Below, in pieces: positions 1 through 12,473 of a DNA stretch of 64,000 bases. The stretch lies in NCBI GenBank assembly GCA_963932465.1, contig OZ010794.1:447966502-448030501 (forward strand), read 5' to 3'. Each line of letters starts with the position of its first letter. The stretch's first letter is position 1. The notes below the pieces were generated by a model that was not told the DNA's origin, searched no databases, and worked only from the letters and a program-made list of their open reading frames with translations. The position numbers and the translations under genes are program-made. Source of the stretch: Maratus speciosus (taxonomy: Eukaryota; Arthropoda; Arachnida; Araneae; Salticidae).

Positions 1-500
1 CTCTGCGATTTTTGAATTTTTGTCCAATTTTTTATGCGATTTATACCTTTTTTTTCGCGTTTTGCGAAGACCTTTTGGCAAGTTTTTCTGAACCGAAGAT
101 CCATTAGATTTTGCTGCTTTCATGATTAAGATGAAGGTGGGAAAATAACAAATTGGCTCCTGTAGCAAGATGAACGACGATGCTGGAAAATTTAACTTTT
201 ACCTAGAGACTATCATTTTTATGGAAAAAAATTCAAGAATCAGGTTGGTATATTCCGAACGGGTTTACGCTGTTGAAGGCAGTGGGGCCCCCAAAGGGAA
301 CCCCTCCCCCAAGAAAAAAAAGTTTTTCTTTTAAAAACCAACCGGCAAAGCAAGCGAAGCTCAGCTAGCAGATTTAAATAATTACAGATTATAATTTATG
401 CATAATTAACATTAGTAATTTGTCGAGAGAAGAGAGATGAAACGTTAAAAAAGAAACAGGTTGAACGTAAGGGGATATGTTGCAAAGGCATAGCACACAA
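1..500. other. No gene seen; AT-rich repeat-like DNA
   Basis: No open frame of note. A short stretch around 280-320 is rich in G and C runs, of the kind seen at the edges of degenerate mobile elements. Nothing assignable. Confidence 0.4.
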
Positions 501-504
501 ATGC

Positions 505-1150
505 CTGCTTATTGGGACCCCAACGAGATTAAAAAGCACATTTTTTAAAAACATTTGAATAACAATAATGAGGTTTAAAAGTTTTGAATCTTGGGTTTCA
601 ACTTTTCCTCCATTTAATAGGGACCCTAAAAAAAGATATTTTAAAAAGTATTTAGAATTTGCAAAATTTCTTTCATCTGTGCACCTTTAAAAAGAATGGT
701 GGCTGTAGAAAGAAGCCCATGTCTGTTTTGGTTGAAGAAAGTGATAGTATTAAGGAGGTTTTGAACCTGATTGGGACCCCCAACGCGATTAAAAAGCACA
801 TTTTTTTAACATTTGAATAAAAAGTGGCAGCTGCAAGTTTTGAATCCTGGGTTCCAACTTTTCCTCCCTTTCATTGCCCCCCCCCCCAAAAAAAAGACGA
901 TTAAAAAAATTAGAGCATGCAAAATTTCTTTCACCTGGGCACCTTTAAAAAAATGGTGGCTAGAAAGGAAGCACATTACCTGTTTTGGTTGAAGGAAGTA
1001 ATTGTATTAAGGAAGTTTTGAAGCTCATTGGGACCCCATTGAGATTAAAAAGCTTATTTTTTAAACATTTGAATAAAAAATATGGGGCCTAAAAGTTTTC
1101 AATCTTGACTTCCAACATTTCTTTATTTTTATAGTGTCCCCCCCCCCCCC

Positions 1151-1190
<40 letters not shown>

Positions 1191-1615
1191 ACAATTCAGA
1201 AAAAATTTAGAGCCTGCAAATTTTTTTTTCATCACCTTTAAAAAGAACGGTGACTATAAAGTACAAATTTTTTGAAGGAAGTAATGGCATTAAAAAAGTT
1301 TTGAAACTTATTGGGGGCCCCAATGAGATTAAAAAGCATATTTTTTAAACATTTGAATAAAAAATTTAAGGCTAAATGTTTTGAATCTTGGGTTCCAACT
1401 TTTCCACACTTTTATAGCAGGCACTAAAAAAGACAATTCAAAAAGAATTTAGAGCCAACAAAATTTCTTTCATATGGGCACCTTTAAAAAGAACGGCGGC
1501 TGTAGAAAGAAAGGGCATATCTGTTTTGGTGGAGGGTGGAACGAAGTAATAGTATTAATGAAGTTTTGAACTTTTGGTTTCATCTTTTTCCCCCAGTTAT
1601 AAGACCCCCCCCCCA

Positions 1616-1670
<55 letters not shown>

Positions 1671-1765
1671 AGAAGACTAAAATACCATTATATTTAAAAA
1701 ATAGAATTTAAGCTTTCAAAAGCTCTTCCATCTGGGCACCTTTACAAAGAATAGTGGATGAAGGG
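505..1765. repeat. Degenerate ~260-bp tandem array, about 4.5 units
   Basis: A unit beginning ATTGGGACCCC recurs near 513, 770, 1027 and 1310, so spacing is about 256-283 bp. Each unit continues with a shared order of short blocks: GAGATTAAAAAGC, CATTTGAATAA, AGTTTTGAATC, AATTTCTTTCA and GCACCTTTAAAAA. Units differ by many substitutions and by homopolymer expansions (poly-C then poly-A at about 1140-1190, CA then poly-A at about 1610-1668). The array is old and non-coding. Confidence 0.8.
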
Positions 1766-2230
1766 GGGGGGGGGGTATGGGAGACGGTTCCTACGGCCCT
1801 GGTTATGCCAAATATCTTATTTAACTTTAATACATTTTTATTATGTCTCTGAAGAAAATTTAAAAATTTCGTACTAACTTTAAAAATATATTATATTTTA
1901 AATTAAAAAAAGATTCCCTAAAATTGTAATGCATATTTTTGAAGAACTGCGAATAAGAGATAGAAAAAAAATGAAGAAATAATCTTCCACCCCTGGAAAA
2001 ATCTTTGCCCTACCTGGAAGTATGGTCTAGCTACGGGCCTGGCGGTGGTTCATTTTTGGACCACTTAATTTTAATTCTTAAATGCCACATTAGCATCAGA
2101 ATATTGGGATGAAAATTTCCCTTTTATTAAGTAAGTAAACAAAAGCATTTTTGTATTTCGAAATTTGTTTGGAAATTCTGGTGCCATTCACTGATTTCAA
2201 GATTTTACGAATAGAAGTGCCTTGTCCGTG
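1766..2230. other. No gene seen; degenerate repeat DNA
   Basis: A poly-G tract near 1765 is followed by two similar phrases (ACGGCCCTGG near 1792 and ACGGGCCTGG near 2033). These may be the flanks of a lost insertion. No coding potential seen. Confidence 0.3.
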
Positions 2231-3250
2231 AAAGGGTTAAACGCATATTAATGTATTTATTATTTTGAAGTTTCCTTTCCCTTTTAATATTCACGTGTAA
2301 ATACAGTTTTCAGGACATAATTTTCAATATTTTCCTGCCTTTAACACGTACTCATTTAATAGTAATTTTAAAGGGTTTTTTTTCTTTTTTAATAGTCACG
2401 TGAAAATAAATTTTTAATCGTTAGGAAAAATTATTCTTTGTGCTGTTTTTAAAATTGAAAACAATCTTTATAATAATAGCCTAAGTCATGTGACTATCAT
2501 CAACAGCTCCAGGCGGATCCCTTCGCTTTTTATATTCCAGGCGGCCAAGTCATGTAACTGCCATAAACAACGGGCTGATTCCTTCGCTTTTCATAAGAAA
2601 GGTTTCCATTTTGATTAAAGAATCAAAATTATTTTTTCGAATAAAACTACATAAAAGTTGCCATGATCACAAAGAATTCCTGGTACTTTTATGTTAGCCG
2701 GGTGAAAATCTCGCCAATAGCTTTTTTTTAACTCGCCAGTTAGCATTTTTTTATTTTTCGAGTGGTAAATTAAAACGGTGCGACTTGGTTATCCCATCGA
2801 CCAAAAATCTGTCGCCAAATTATAAGATTAAATGCCAATAATGGTTGATCGTAAATGTTACATTCACTTGACTTTAAGGAAGTTACACATGTTCACGCCA
2901 TCAAGTGATTTTTATTTCGACGTTTTATTTGTATTTTTATTAATGTTATACTCATTTATTTGTTCTTTTGTTATTTAAAAAAAAAAAAATATGTCAATTT
3001 GTATAATTTGGCTATTTATATAATTTGGCGAAATTGGTCGACGGGAGAAGTAATAACATTAAAACGTTGCTTTGAAGTGGAAATTAAATCTCATCATTTG
3101 TTGCATTGTCACATACGCACAGGGTTTGGCGTGATTTTTTTTTTTTACGACAATTTCGCGAAAACCTCGTTTTCAAGTACCTGTTACACATGTATTTTTA
3201 AATTATTTTCTGTTATTTTTAAAATGAAATAAAAAAAAAAATAAATAAAA
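2230..3250. repeat. Old relatives of the 54-kb foldback arms
   Basis: 2239-2480 resembles 54640-54850 in the same orientation, with shared blocks such as TTTATTATTTT and TAGTCACGTG. 2760-3040 resembles 54190-54420 in the opposite orientation, with shared blocks such as ATTTCGACGTTTTATTTG and AATTTGGC. The two halves therefore sit as in a rearranged foldback copy. Between them, 2487-2600 holds a two-copy ~75-bp duplication beginning AAGTCATGT. The 90-codon open frame at 2960-3232 lies in this repeat and has no protein-like character. Confidence 0.6.
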
Positions 3251-3960
3251 TAATTAATAACTATAGAACAAAACAATTTATAACATTTTTTGTAAATAAA
3301 AAGAAAGTAAATTCAAATAAACATTTATTAATAAATAAGCAACAATAGCCGGGTTACCATGTCAGGCAAAATAACGCCATTTTGGCGCCAATTAGGTACC
3401 CCGTTGCGTATATGACATCTGAGTCTAATATTTTTCTTTTCGTTTCGTTTAAAAAAAAAAAGAATGAAGTAAAAGCCATTTATTTTAAAGGTTTCAATTT
3501 TAAATGAAAGTTTTGTATTAAATAAAATGATAATGAAATACAAATTGAGTTCTGAATAAAAGTAACATGATGCATTTCTTAGCTTACATTTAAGGGAGGC
3601 CAAACTCGTCGCCAAATTAATTTAAAATAACCTTTTCTAAAATATGAAAAAAATATCTGTTATGATTAAAATTTGAGTTGCCATCATTAAAAAAAAAGTA
3701 TTTAAAATTAGAAAAAAATTAATATTTCGAAAACTAATTCTAATTTTAAAATTCTAATACCAGTTTTGAGATCTGTGGATCAATATGGATATTTGGTGTT
3801 AATTTCATCGCAAAGTATTTCATATTTTAGGAGAAATCGCCGTGAAACGTAATCTGTTGTTTAATCAGTCGTTTCATAGAATCGTTACATAAATTCGTTT
3901 CAATTCGATTCATTAGGATTTTATATATATAGGGTAGATATGAAAATAACTTGTATGCAT
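3251..3960. other. No gene seen; AT-rich DNA
   Basis: Contains a short palindrome near 3380 (CGCCATTTTGGCG). No coding or RNA gene is supported. Confidence 0.4.
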
Positions 3961-3961
3961 C

Positions 3962-4118
3962 AAACTAAATTAATATTTACTTAAAGTGATTATGTAGTAG
4001 CAGTGCCTTGATTGAACTTATGTATTATGTTTAAATATTTCTCTCTACATAAATTCAATCCAAGGCACTTATGATGGCATTAATGATGAATCACTTTAAG
4101 TAAATATGAACTTAGTCT
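3962..4118. repeat. Small foldback (about 157 bp)
   Basis: The left arm contains TATTTACTTAAAGTGATT near 3973 and CAGTGCCTTG near 4001. Their reverse complements appear in mirrored order near 4062 (CCAAGGCACTT) and 4091 (AATCACTTTAAGTAAATA). The single-stranded form would give a long imperfect hairpin, typical of a MITE-type remnant. Confidence 0.7.
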
Positions 4119-5986
4119 TATATGTTTCACTAAAATTTAGTTTGTGACTGCGACATTAAATTAAAAATAGTTATGTGAATGCGAAACTGGGCAGCATAAA
4201 GTCTTCAAATAAAACTGGAATATTATCGTATTTAAAGGAAAGGAATTTGTTAGGATGAACGAAGCAAATCCTCTACTAGGCTACACTTACATTTTGTCGT
4301 ACACTTTGCAAAAAAACTATTCAGTATTTTGACTTGAAATTAAACGTAAAAATAAATTATGATCTGTAGATTTGCACAATATTATTTTTTTACAGAATAA
4401 CGTTAAAAAATTTATTATTTTAATTAATTTATTTTATATGTTTTTTCATTACGGACGCATTTTTACAAATTTAAAATCAAACACGTATATTTTCAGAAGA
4501 AAAAATAAATCATGGAGTTACGATATCTTCTATAAAACTTTTAAAATACCTTTTTTTTTTGTTATGAAAATTATAGCATATCTTTAATGAATTGAAAATT
4601 GTGAAAATTCAATTATTTACATTCAATTATAAAAGTATTTTTCAGTGTTAAGAATTCAAATACACAATTTATTCTTATTATGGTAAATCATTTACGCAGA
4701 CGATAGTTACGCATTTTAAAAGAATTATATTATGATTTTTTTTTGTAAAGTGGCAACGATTGAATTGTAAACAAATAAAATTAATTATTAAATTCGTTAC
4801 ATAAATATTTTGTAAAATTTTGCTTCGAAAATATTTTTATTTATACCAGTCTTATATCATAAATAAAAAATTACGAGGCTGAATTTACATTTTTAAAAAT
4901 TAAAATGCGCTAAAACATAAAATAACGCTTTTGCTTAATAACGAGATGCAAGAATAATATAAAAAAAATACAGTTACTGTCAAATATTTATCTTATTAAA
5001 TAATGCTTCGCGAATCCAAACAAAGCATGGCTTTTGCTAGTAGTACTAAATAGCTTTGGAAGTACCCAACATAAATGTAATGATGTTTTTTCCTATTGGT
5101 TTTTTCCTATTGGTTTTTTCTTCGGGAAAGAAGTTGTTAATTTAATTTTGTAAGTGACGATTAAAGTGTACGGAAATGCTGACCATCGATTTTTTCCCCT
5201 TATCCTATGTGTTGTGACGAAATTTTATGGCTTTATTTTTTAAAAGCTTTTTCTTAGATCATGAACTAGATAGCGGGATACTTACTTATATCCTGAAATC
5301 TTTGAGATAGCATTTAAAAATAAATGATGAAATAATAACAATAAAAATAAAATCAATAACTCATACTAAAAATAATATTTAAAAATGTACCGCCCATTTA
5401 ATATAGAAATGCAACACAATTAAAACTAACAATTTTCACAATCGAAATTCTAAGATAACGGAGGGAAGGCGGCGTGAGACTGGAGGGCCCTTAAAATTTA
5501 AGAAAATAATTAAGTAACCTTAAAATTAACCAAACCTTTAAATTTTGTACGAATTGTAACATTTTGCATGTAGAAACATTGAAACAAATAAAATAAAATG
5601 TGAAAGAATAAATAAGAATATCTTTTGAAGCCGAAAAAGAATTTATAATAATTGAATTCTTAATGTGTGTTCTTTAAAATGTTTAATTAAAATACTTTAT
5701 TTTTTAAAAAATATCTTTAAAAGATTTTAAAATGAAAATATCAAAGAATCAACCATACGAAAATTTATTTAACTAAAATTTAATTAAAATTAATTTAATT
5801 AAAATTATTAACTAAAATTTATTTTGTGGCTACAGCTTTAAATTAAGAGTATTTATTCGAATTCATAGGCGGCATAATGTCTTTAAATAAATTATTAGAC
5901 TATTAACTAGACTTTTATCGTATTTAAAAGAAAGGAATATGTACTAAATACCTTTGGAATTACATAAAATTAACGCTATTATTTTT

Positions 5987-7211
5987 ACTTTCTTCTATCT
6001 CTACAAGAAGAAAGTATTGGATTCATGAAAATTTTCGACTTCCAGTTTTCGACGGATTTATACGTTTTAAAATGTCCTGAACACGATTTGATGGTTTTTA
6101 GAAAATGTCTGTCTGTGAGTCTGTTTGTCACTCTGCCACTCTGTCACCCTGTCACTCTGTGAGTCTGTATGTGACAAAAATTTTGTGGGCTATCTCAAGA
6201 ACTAATGCACGGAATTTCACAAAACTTCAGATTCAGTTAAACCTTGATATAAACTGATCCTGATTAGTTTTTGGTGCAAATCGCTCAACAGGTGGCGCTG
6301 CCATGCAGCATTTTTCATGAATAGCTCAATCTCCAGAACTAATGCACGGATTTTCATCAAACATCAGATTCAGTTATTCCTTGACATGAATTGAAGTTTT
6401 GTACATTTTGGTGTAAATCGCTTAACGGGTGGCGTTGCTATACTGCATTATTTACGATTTCCGCAATAGCTCTATCTCAAGAACTAATGCTTGGATTTTC
6501 AACAAACTTCAGATTCAGATATACCTTGATATGAATTAGTGCTGTTTATGTTTTGGTGCTAATCGCTCAACAGGCGGCGCTGCTATGATGCTGCATTTTT
6601 CAGAATTTCCACTATATCTGTATCTCAAGAACTAATGCACGAATTTTCATCAAACTTCAGAATCAGTTAGTCCTTGACATGAATTGACATTTTATAGATT
6701 TTGGTGTAAATCGCCCAACAGGTGGCGCTGCTATACTGCATTTTTCAGAATTTCCACTATAGCTGTATCTCAAGAACTAATGCACGAATTTTCATCAAAC
6801 TTCAGAATCAGCTAGTCCTTGACATGAATTGACATTTTATACAGTTTGGTGTAAATCTCTCACCAGGTAACGCTGCTATGCTTTTTTTGCGATTTTCGCA
6901 ATAGCTCTATCTCAAGAACTAATGCTTGGAATTTCAACGAACTTCAGATTCAGGTATACGTTGATATGAGTTAGTGCTGTTTATGTTTTGGTGCAAATCG
7001 CTCAACAGGTGGCGCTGCTATGCTGCATTTTTCAGACTTTCCACTATATTTCTATCTCAATAACTAATGCACGAATTTTGATCAAACTTCAAATTCAGAT
7101 ATACTTTGATATGAATTGGTGCAAAATTGATGTAATTTCTTGCACAATTTAAATGATTTAATTGACGTGATTTATATAGAAGAAAGTTTTGTGATGGCCA
7201 CAACATACTAG
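5987..7211 (+). mobile_element. Helentron-like non-autonomous element (HINE type), copy A1
   Basis: The element starts ACTTTCTTCTATC just after a T run and ends CATACTAG just before TTTT. The start sequence returns inverted near the 3' end (ATAGAAGAAAGT at about 7178), followed by a small stem-loop (TTGTG/CACAA) and CTAG. A GTCT-type stretch lies at 6106-6175. The centre, 6190-7130, has about six ~140-bp repeats with the phrase GGTGGCGCTGC. Subterminal inverted repeats, a GTCY stretch, central tandem repeats and a 3' stem-loop at a T-T target are the published layout of Helentron-derived HINE/DINE-1 elements. Family assignment is inference. There is no Rep/helicase gene. Confidence 0.6.
6190..7135 (+). 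repeat. Central ~140-bp tandem repeats of element A1
   Basis: GGTGGCGCTGC or a close variant recurs near 6291, 6428, 6573, 6720, 6867 and 7008. Each is preceded by ATCGCTCAAC or a relative and followed by a block ending in CTCAAGAACTAATGCACG. Units diverge by roughly one base in ten by eye. Confidence 0.85.
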
Positions 7212-7722
7212 TTTTCTCTGTTAAATAAGTTGTTAATTTAATTTTGTAATTGATGATTAAGTTATACGGAAATTACCGTCGTTATTCCCCCCCCCCCTAT
7301 CCTGTGTGTTTTGATGAAGTTTTAAGGCTTTATTTTTTAAAAGCTATTTTTTTAGATCATTGAGTTAGATAGCAGGATATTTATATCCGGAAGGCTTTAA
7401 GATGACATTTAGAAATAAGAGATGAAATAAAATTCAAGAAAAAATAAAGCAGTAACTCATACTAGAAAAAAAAAAAAAAAAAAAAAAAACATAAAAAAAA
7501 AAAAAAAAAATGTATGGCTCATTTAATATGCGAATGCGGCAACTTAAAATGTAAATTTTCTTAAAATTTTCTCTATCGAAATTCTAATATAACGGAGAGA
7601 AAGAGAACATTTTGTATGTAAAAACATTAAAACAAATAAAATAAAATATGGAAGAATAAATAAACAATATCTTTTAAAGCCAAAAAAGAATTTTTATTAA
7701 TTGAATTGATAACTTATTTTCT

Positions 7723-8193
7723 AACAACATGTATAATAATCATTTATAAACAGGTTCAGTTAAATAATGCTATAAAAAGTGATAAAATATCTTTATTAAG
7801 ATTGACGATCGTTTCATCGCACAAACGGCGACATTTTCAAAATCATGCACGAGAGAAAATATTTTCACATAATTAAAAAAAAATATATATAGTAAACAAT
7901 GTCACATGACGCATAATAAAAGCATTGCAAACATAACATAAAATAAAAATTAAATTAGCTATTAGCTAATCCACGCTCGATAATAGCTAATTTAATTTTA
8001 ATTTTATTGTAGGATTGCAATGTTTTTATTATGCATCATGTCTCGTGACATTGTTTACTATATTTATTGTTTTTAAATTATGTGAAAATATTTTCTATCG
8101 TGCATGATTTTGAAAATGTCGCCGTTTGTGCGATGAAACGATCGTCAGTCTTATTAAAGATATTTTATCACTTTTTATAGCATTATTTAACTT
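7723..8193. mobile_element. Palindromic foldback element with ~210-bp arms
   Basis: The arms run from about 7753-7964 and 7981-8196, with a centre CCACGCTCGA near 7971. They pair almost throughout, including GACGATCGTTTCATCGCAC on the left and its mirror near 8135. The element is flanked by the direct repeat AACTTATTTTCT at 7711-7722 and 8194-8205. The neighbouring repeat unit is uninterrupted at the matching place near 5650-5680. No coding sequence. Confidence 0.75.
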
Positions 8194-8850
8194 AACTTAT
8201 TTTCTTTAAATCATTTAATTAAAATGCTTTATCTTTTTAACTATCTTTAACAGATTTTATAATGAAAATATCAAACAATATTATGTTTAATTAATTTTCA
8301 CTACGACATTAAATTAAGAATATTTATGTGAATTCTAGAATAGGCAGTATTATGTCTTTAAATAAAACTAGACTATTGTCGTATTTAAAGGAAAGGAATT
8401 TGTACTAAATAGCTCTTGAATTACGTAACGCGAATGTAATTATGGTAGCTATTAGTTTTTTCTTCGATAAAGAAGTTCTTAATTTAAGTTTGTAAATGAC
8501 GATTGAGCTGTACTAAAGTGCTGGCATCGATTTTTTTTTCTTATCCTATATTTTTTGATGAAAATTTATGGTTTTATTTTTAAAAAGGCTTTTTTTATCT
8601 TGAGATAGATAGCACGATACTTCGATATAGCTAGATATCCTGAAGGCTTTAAGATGGCATTTAAAAATAAGCGATAAAATAAAAAACAAGTATAAATAAA
8701 TCAATAACTTATACTAAAAATAATGTTACAAAAATGTGTAGTTCATTTAGGAAAAGAATGTGAAAACTTAATGTTTAACGATTTTCAGTATCGCAATTCT
8801 ATCCTTATTTTAACTTTATATTTATTAATAGATTTAAGAAAAGACAAATA

Positions 8851-9148
8851 TTTTTTTCAGTATCATAATGGTAAGATTTTGTGTTCTGTTTGTTAATTAA
8901 CAGATTTAAAAATAACAATATAAAATTTGGAATTTAATGTGTTTTTCTGCAAAATTTTAAACAGTTGACTTGCTACACATATCTCATCCTTTTTCGTAAA
9001 GTGACTTAGTTCAAAAAATGATTTTTTCTTATTTAAAGACGAAAAATGTTTTCAAGCATGTATGTAAATAATTATTTTTTGTTTAAAAGGGAGCGGGGAA
9101 TAATTTAAAATTTTTATGTTTTGGATGTATAGAAATTATTTCCTTCCA
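8851..9148. other. No gene seen
   Basis: AT-rich spacer without recognisable repeats or open frames. Confidence 0.4.
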
Positions 9149-9538
9149 CACTGTAAAATAAAATCTGTAGTTCTACAAATGCAAAGCTACATGCCTACTA
9201 AACTTTCATCTGTAACTGTACAAATAAAGCTGTAAATCTACAAAACTAGTTTTTATAAAGCTACAGAAATCTGTAGCTTTACAAATGAATCTGCTAAAAT
9301 TACAGTTATCTTACTAAAATTTTATCTGTAACCCTGGTTGTAGTTACATGAAAAGTTCTAGGCATCCCAGTTTCCTAAAAAATTCTTAGTAACCGTACAG
9401 ATTTATTGATTTTGGATGCAAAAGTGTATCTGTTACATGAGTTTTTGTTGTTGCTGCTACATAAAAAGTTCTAGGAATCACAGTTTCCTAGAAAAACTTT
9501 AGTAACTTTACAGATTTCTTTTACATTGCATATGAACT
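9149..9538. mobile_element. Short-TIR MITE-like element rich in CTACA/TGTAG motifs
   Basis: It starts CACTGTAAAATAAAATCTGT and ends in the near-mirror ACAGATTTCTTTTACATTG. The interior has many short copies of TGTAgnTnTACAAA, then a ~130-bp duplication with AAAGTTCTAGG near 9351 and 9466. Termini resemble those of the better preserved element at 59108-59832. No target duplication is clear, so boundaries are approximate. Confidence 0.5.
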
Positions 9539-9823
9539 ACATTAAACCCAATTATCCAAAGATTTGAGAAAGTAGGTTTATAGATAATATCAAATACGGA
9601 AATTTTCAAAACCGTCTATTCGGCCATTTTTAAAGGTATTTAAGTTCATTTTTAATTACAGATTGGGAAATATTTTTCTTATTACATCGTACTATAACAC
9701 CACAAAAATAACGTTTTTGAGTTGCGCCATTTTACAAATATGTGCGAGATATAGTTATGCTATTTTTCTATTCTATTGAGCTGACTTGTTTTCAGCCACT
9801 TTTGCTGTAATAATTCAACTTAA
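9539..9823. other. No gene seen
   Basis: Unassigned AT-rich spacer. Confidence 0.35.
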
Positions 9824-10514
9824 CCCTTTATCCTCTTCGTTCCTCCGTTCTGCCCCGATTTATTGATGATACTCGAACATAATTACAAATTCGATATCAG
9901 AATGATATGTTTCGAAGTCTAAGGTTCGAACTAATGCAAATAAAGTAAAAATCTCGCTCTGAAATCAAATAAGAGAAGAAATAATTCAGTAATAATCAAT
10001 AATGTTGCATTAATACTCAGTAACGAAGAGGTTACGGTCGAACGGCACTTTTAAGTACCATTAAAGAAAAATCAATATAAAATTTATTTAATTCCTCTAT
10101 TAATAAAAGAAAATTTTACTTTTTATGCAAAATACTTTTCTCGATCTCGTTTTGAAACCCAGCTAAACAGACGGAGCAAATTATTTTTTTAAGTGGTTAT
10201 TTTATCAGCTATTTACATTGGTTTCTTACGCTTTTCTATTCACAGATAGATTCAGAATACATTTCTTTACATTTTTTTTTTACAAGAATTGCCATATTTC
10301 CATAACAGTAATTTTTGTTAATTAATCTAATTATTGTTGTAAATATTTTACAAAAAAGAGCTGTAACTACCTATATATTAAATAAGTTGTAATGAAAATT
10401 TTTTTAATTTCATATTTTAATTATTATATAAATTTTCTAATATATCTTCAGCGATAGTAAACATAATTATTCGGGTGGAGCAACTGCTCAATTCATATTC
10501 TAGGGCATAAAGGG
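9824..10514. mobile_element. piggyBac-like non-autonomous element
   Basis: TTAA at 9820-9823 is followed by CCCTTTATCC. At the other end, GGGCATAAAGGG (ends 10514) is followed by TTAA at 10515-10518. A TTAA target duplication with inverted termini starting CCC is the hallmark of piggyBac elements. No transposase reading frame is visible in the 691 bp, so it would depend on a transposase supplied elsewhere. The terminal match is short, about 10 bp. Confidence 0.6.
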
Positions 10515-10518
10515 TTAA

Positions 10519-11084
10519 AATGCCATACAGGATTTAACAACGGTATGTTAGCCTTTTCTAGTGAAAATGCCTTGATAAATGTGAGAACAAAGGCAATATC
10601 TTAAAGTAATGGCCCGTTTTCATAGCAAAATGTCCGTAATTCCGGCAAACATTATTCTCACGGAGGCAATATTTGCATCTCTACGAAATAAAGTAGCGCA
10701 TTACTTTTGCTAGCTGAGGAAGAGCAGTATCGTTATTCGTTTTTAACCGTGTCCGGGTCATGCTTTGTTAATCACTCGAAAAGCCTGCTTTTTAGTACCT
10801 GCCGTATTATATGATACTTATCAACAAGTTTGTTTATATATAATCATCAACTTTAAAACGGTGTTTACCAATTTTAATGCATTTCTGAGAGGCGTAGCAA
10901 TGGACTTAATTCGCGCGGCCTGGGGTCGAAGCTAAAATTCGTCTGCTGGAGATATTTACTTTGTAATATTAGGACAGCACTCTATGGAGTTTTATATTGT
11001 TATTAATGTTTATTTATTAAAAATATCACGAAGGAATTCATTGATGTAGAATAGATAATTAATATATTTGCAATATATTATGTA
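10519..11084. other. No gene seen; short similarity to 12220-12260
   Basis: A phrase near 10908-10950 (GGTCGAAGCTAAAATT) resembles 12239-12255 (GGTCGAGGCTAAAATT), so both flanks of the next element carry related unassigned sequence. Confidence 0.35.
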
Positions 11085-12151
11085 CAGTCGTGGAAAAAAA
11101 AATTAACACCCCTACTAACTCCTCAACTAACTATCGTAGAAGAAAGTTACTGGTACCGAACGATTGGAAATAAAGTCTACTTTTAAATGATGTATATAAA
11201 ATTTGCTTAGGGGCAATCTACATATTAAAACGAACGGTAACTTCAGTTTTTCAATTGCAATAGCCAATTCTGACAGCATAAATGAACTCTACACCCTTCA
11301 ATTAGCCTAAAAACAAATTTTTATGCAATTCGTACCATAAGTTTCCGAAAAATTAATTATTTTAAAACGAACGTATTTTAAGGGCTGTATCCAAATTGAA
11401 GTTCCGTACTCTATTGTTAACCGAGAGAGCCCCCTTCTTGATCAAAGCACCTTAAGCACCACTCAAGCAGTCAAGGAAGCCTGTTAAGTAACAGGACAGC
11501 AGAAGAAATTTCAAAATATCTACTCACTTCTGTCATAGACGGCCCTTTAAACCATCATTTTGCCGTTTTTTAAGCATAATTTGAAAACTATTTGGAAGAA
11601 AAATGTGAAATTTTGGATTTTCCTAAAGCAGGACTTAATAAATCTAAATCCATCAAAAAAGTTGTAGGTTGCAATTCATAATTTTTTTGAATATTAGTTT
11701 CATAATTCATAATTCATATAATAAAATTATAAAAATTGCAAATTCAGCGTATTTATGTTTGGGCACATTAGTATTATTGCTACACAAAAAATTAGCACAT
11801 TAGGAGCATAATTTCAGGGGATATAAATAAAAATATGAAAATGTAATTTAACATTAGAAGCACTAAATTTTGAATGTTTATAATTCAAAAACTTATCATT
11901 CAAATGACTTGAAATTTGGTGTGTAGGTATAGTTTGAAACGAAAATTTGAAATATCTCGTTAAAATTGGGTATTGTCATTGAAAAAAATGAGGTTTGGGT
12001 TCGTTTTAATATGTAGAAGGCCCCATAAGCAAATTTTATATACATCATTTAAAAGTAAACTTTATTTTTAATCGTTCGGTACCAGTAACTTCCGTCTACG
12101 ATAATTTGTTGATGTGTTAGTAGGGGTGTTTACTTTTTTTTTTCACGACTG
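11085..12151. mobile_element. Long-TIR MITE, copy 1 (TA target)
   Basis: The element begins CAGTCGTGGAAAAAAAA and ends in its mirror TTTTCACGACTG, flanked by TA at 11083-11084 and 12152-12153. The inverted repeats extend inward about 170 bp through ACTGGTACCGAACGATT and AAATTTGCTTAGGG. TA duplication and this terminus suggest a Tc1/mariner-mobilised element. The interior has no transposase frame. A second copy is at 40312-41387. Confidence 0.85.
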
Positions 12152-12153
12152 TA

Positions 12154-12473
12154 ACATGTTAATTCAAAATGCCGTTCTGTTCCCGAAAACATTCGCTAAA
12201 TTTTCAGAATTTCTTTTTAACTTTATGCGTCTCACCTGGGTCGAGGCTAAAATTAGTGTGCTAGCGGTATTTGCGGCTGCGCGTACTGACATTCTAGCGG
12301 ATCAAACTACCGCTAGCTCTGGGCTGTGACGTCACGAGCATAGAGTCCATTAAAAATTATAATGGGGGTTTACAGAGCAATATTTTAAAATAAATTGAAC
12401 AATTGGGATGGTCAATAATTTCATAACACCATTATCACAAAATCAATAATTGTATTTTTTGATAGAATATTTA
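12154..12473. other. No gene seen
   Basis: Contains a short GC-richer patch (12230-12340), unassigned. An open frame overlapping 12114-12329 starts inside the MITE end and is not a credible gene. Confidence 0.35.

Larger units (their letters stand above)
4130..8850 (+). repeat. Long interspersed unit present three times in tandem, each copy interrupted
   Basis: A conserved block with CGTATTTAAAGGAAAGGAAT appears at about 4227, 5919 (one change) and 8380. In copies 2 and 3 it is followed closely by GTACTAAATA; copy 1 has that phrase only near 5043. All copies then contain a T-rich stretch, AAGTTgTTAATTTAA, ATTTTTTAAAAGC or a close variant, and a GATAGC tract. Copy 1 spans about 4130-5680, copy 2 about 5680-7722 (split by an element at 5987-7211) and copy 3 about 8194-8850 (preceded by a palindrome at 7723-8193). 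The unit itself is non-coding and not recognised. Confidence 0.75.

Noticed and set aside
4372..4587. 71-codon frame rich in Phe, Ile, Lys
   Set aside because: Base composition of AT-rich DNA explains it; no domain or codon bias.
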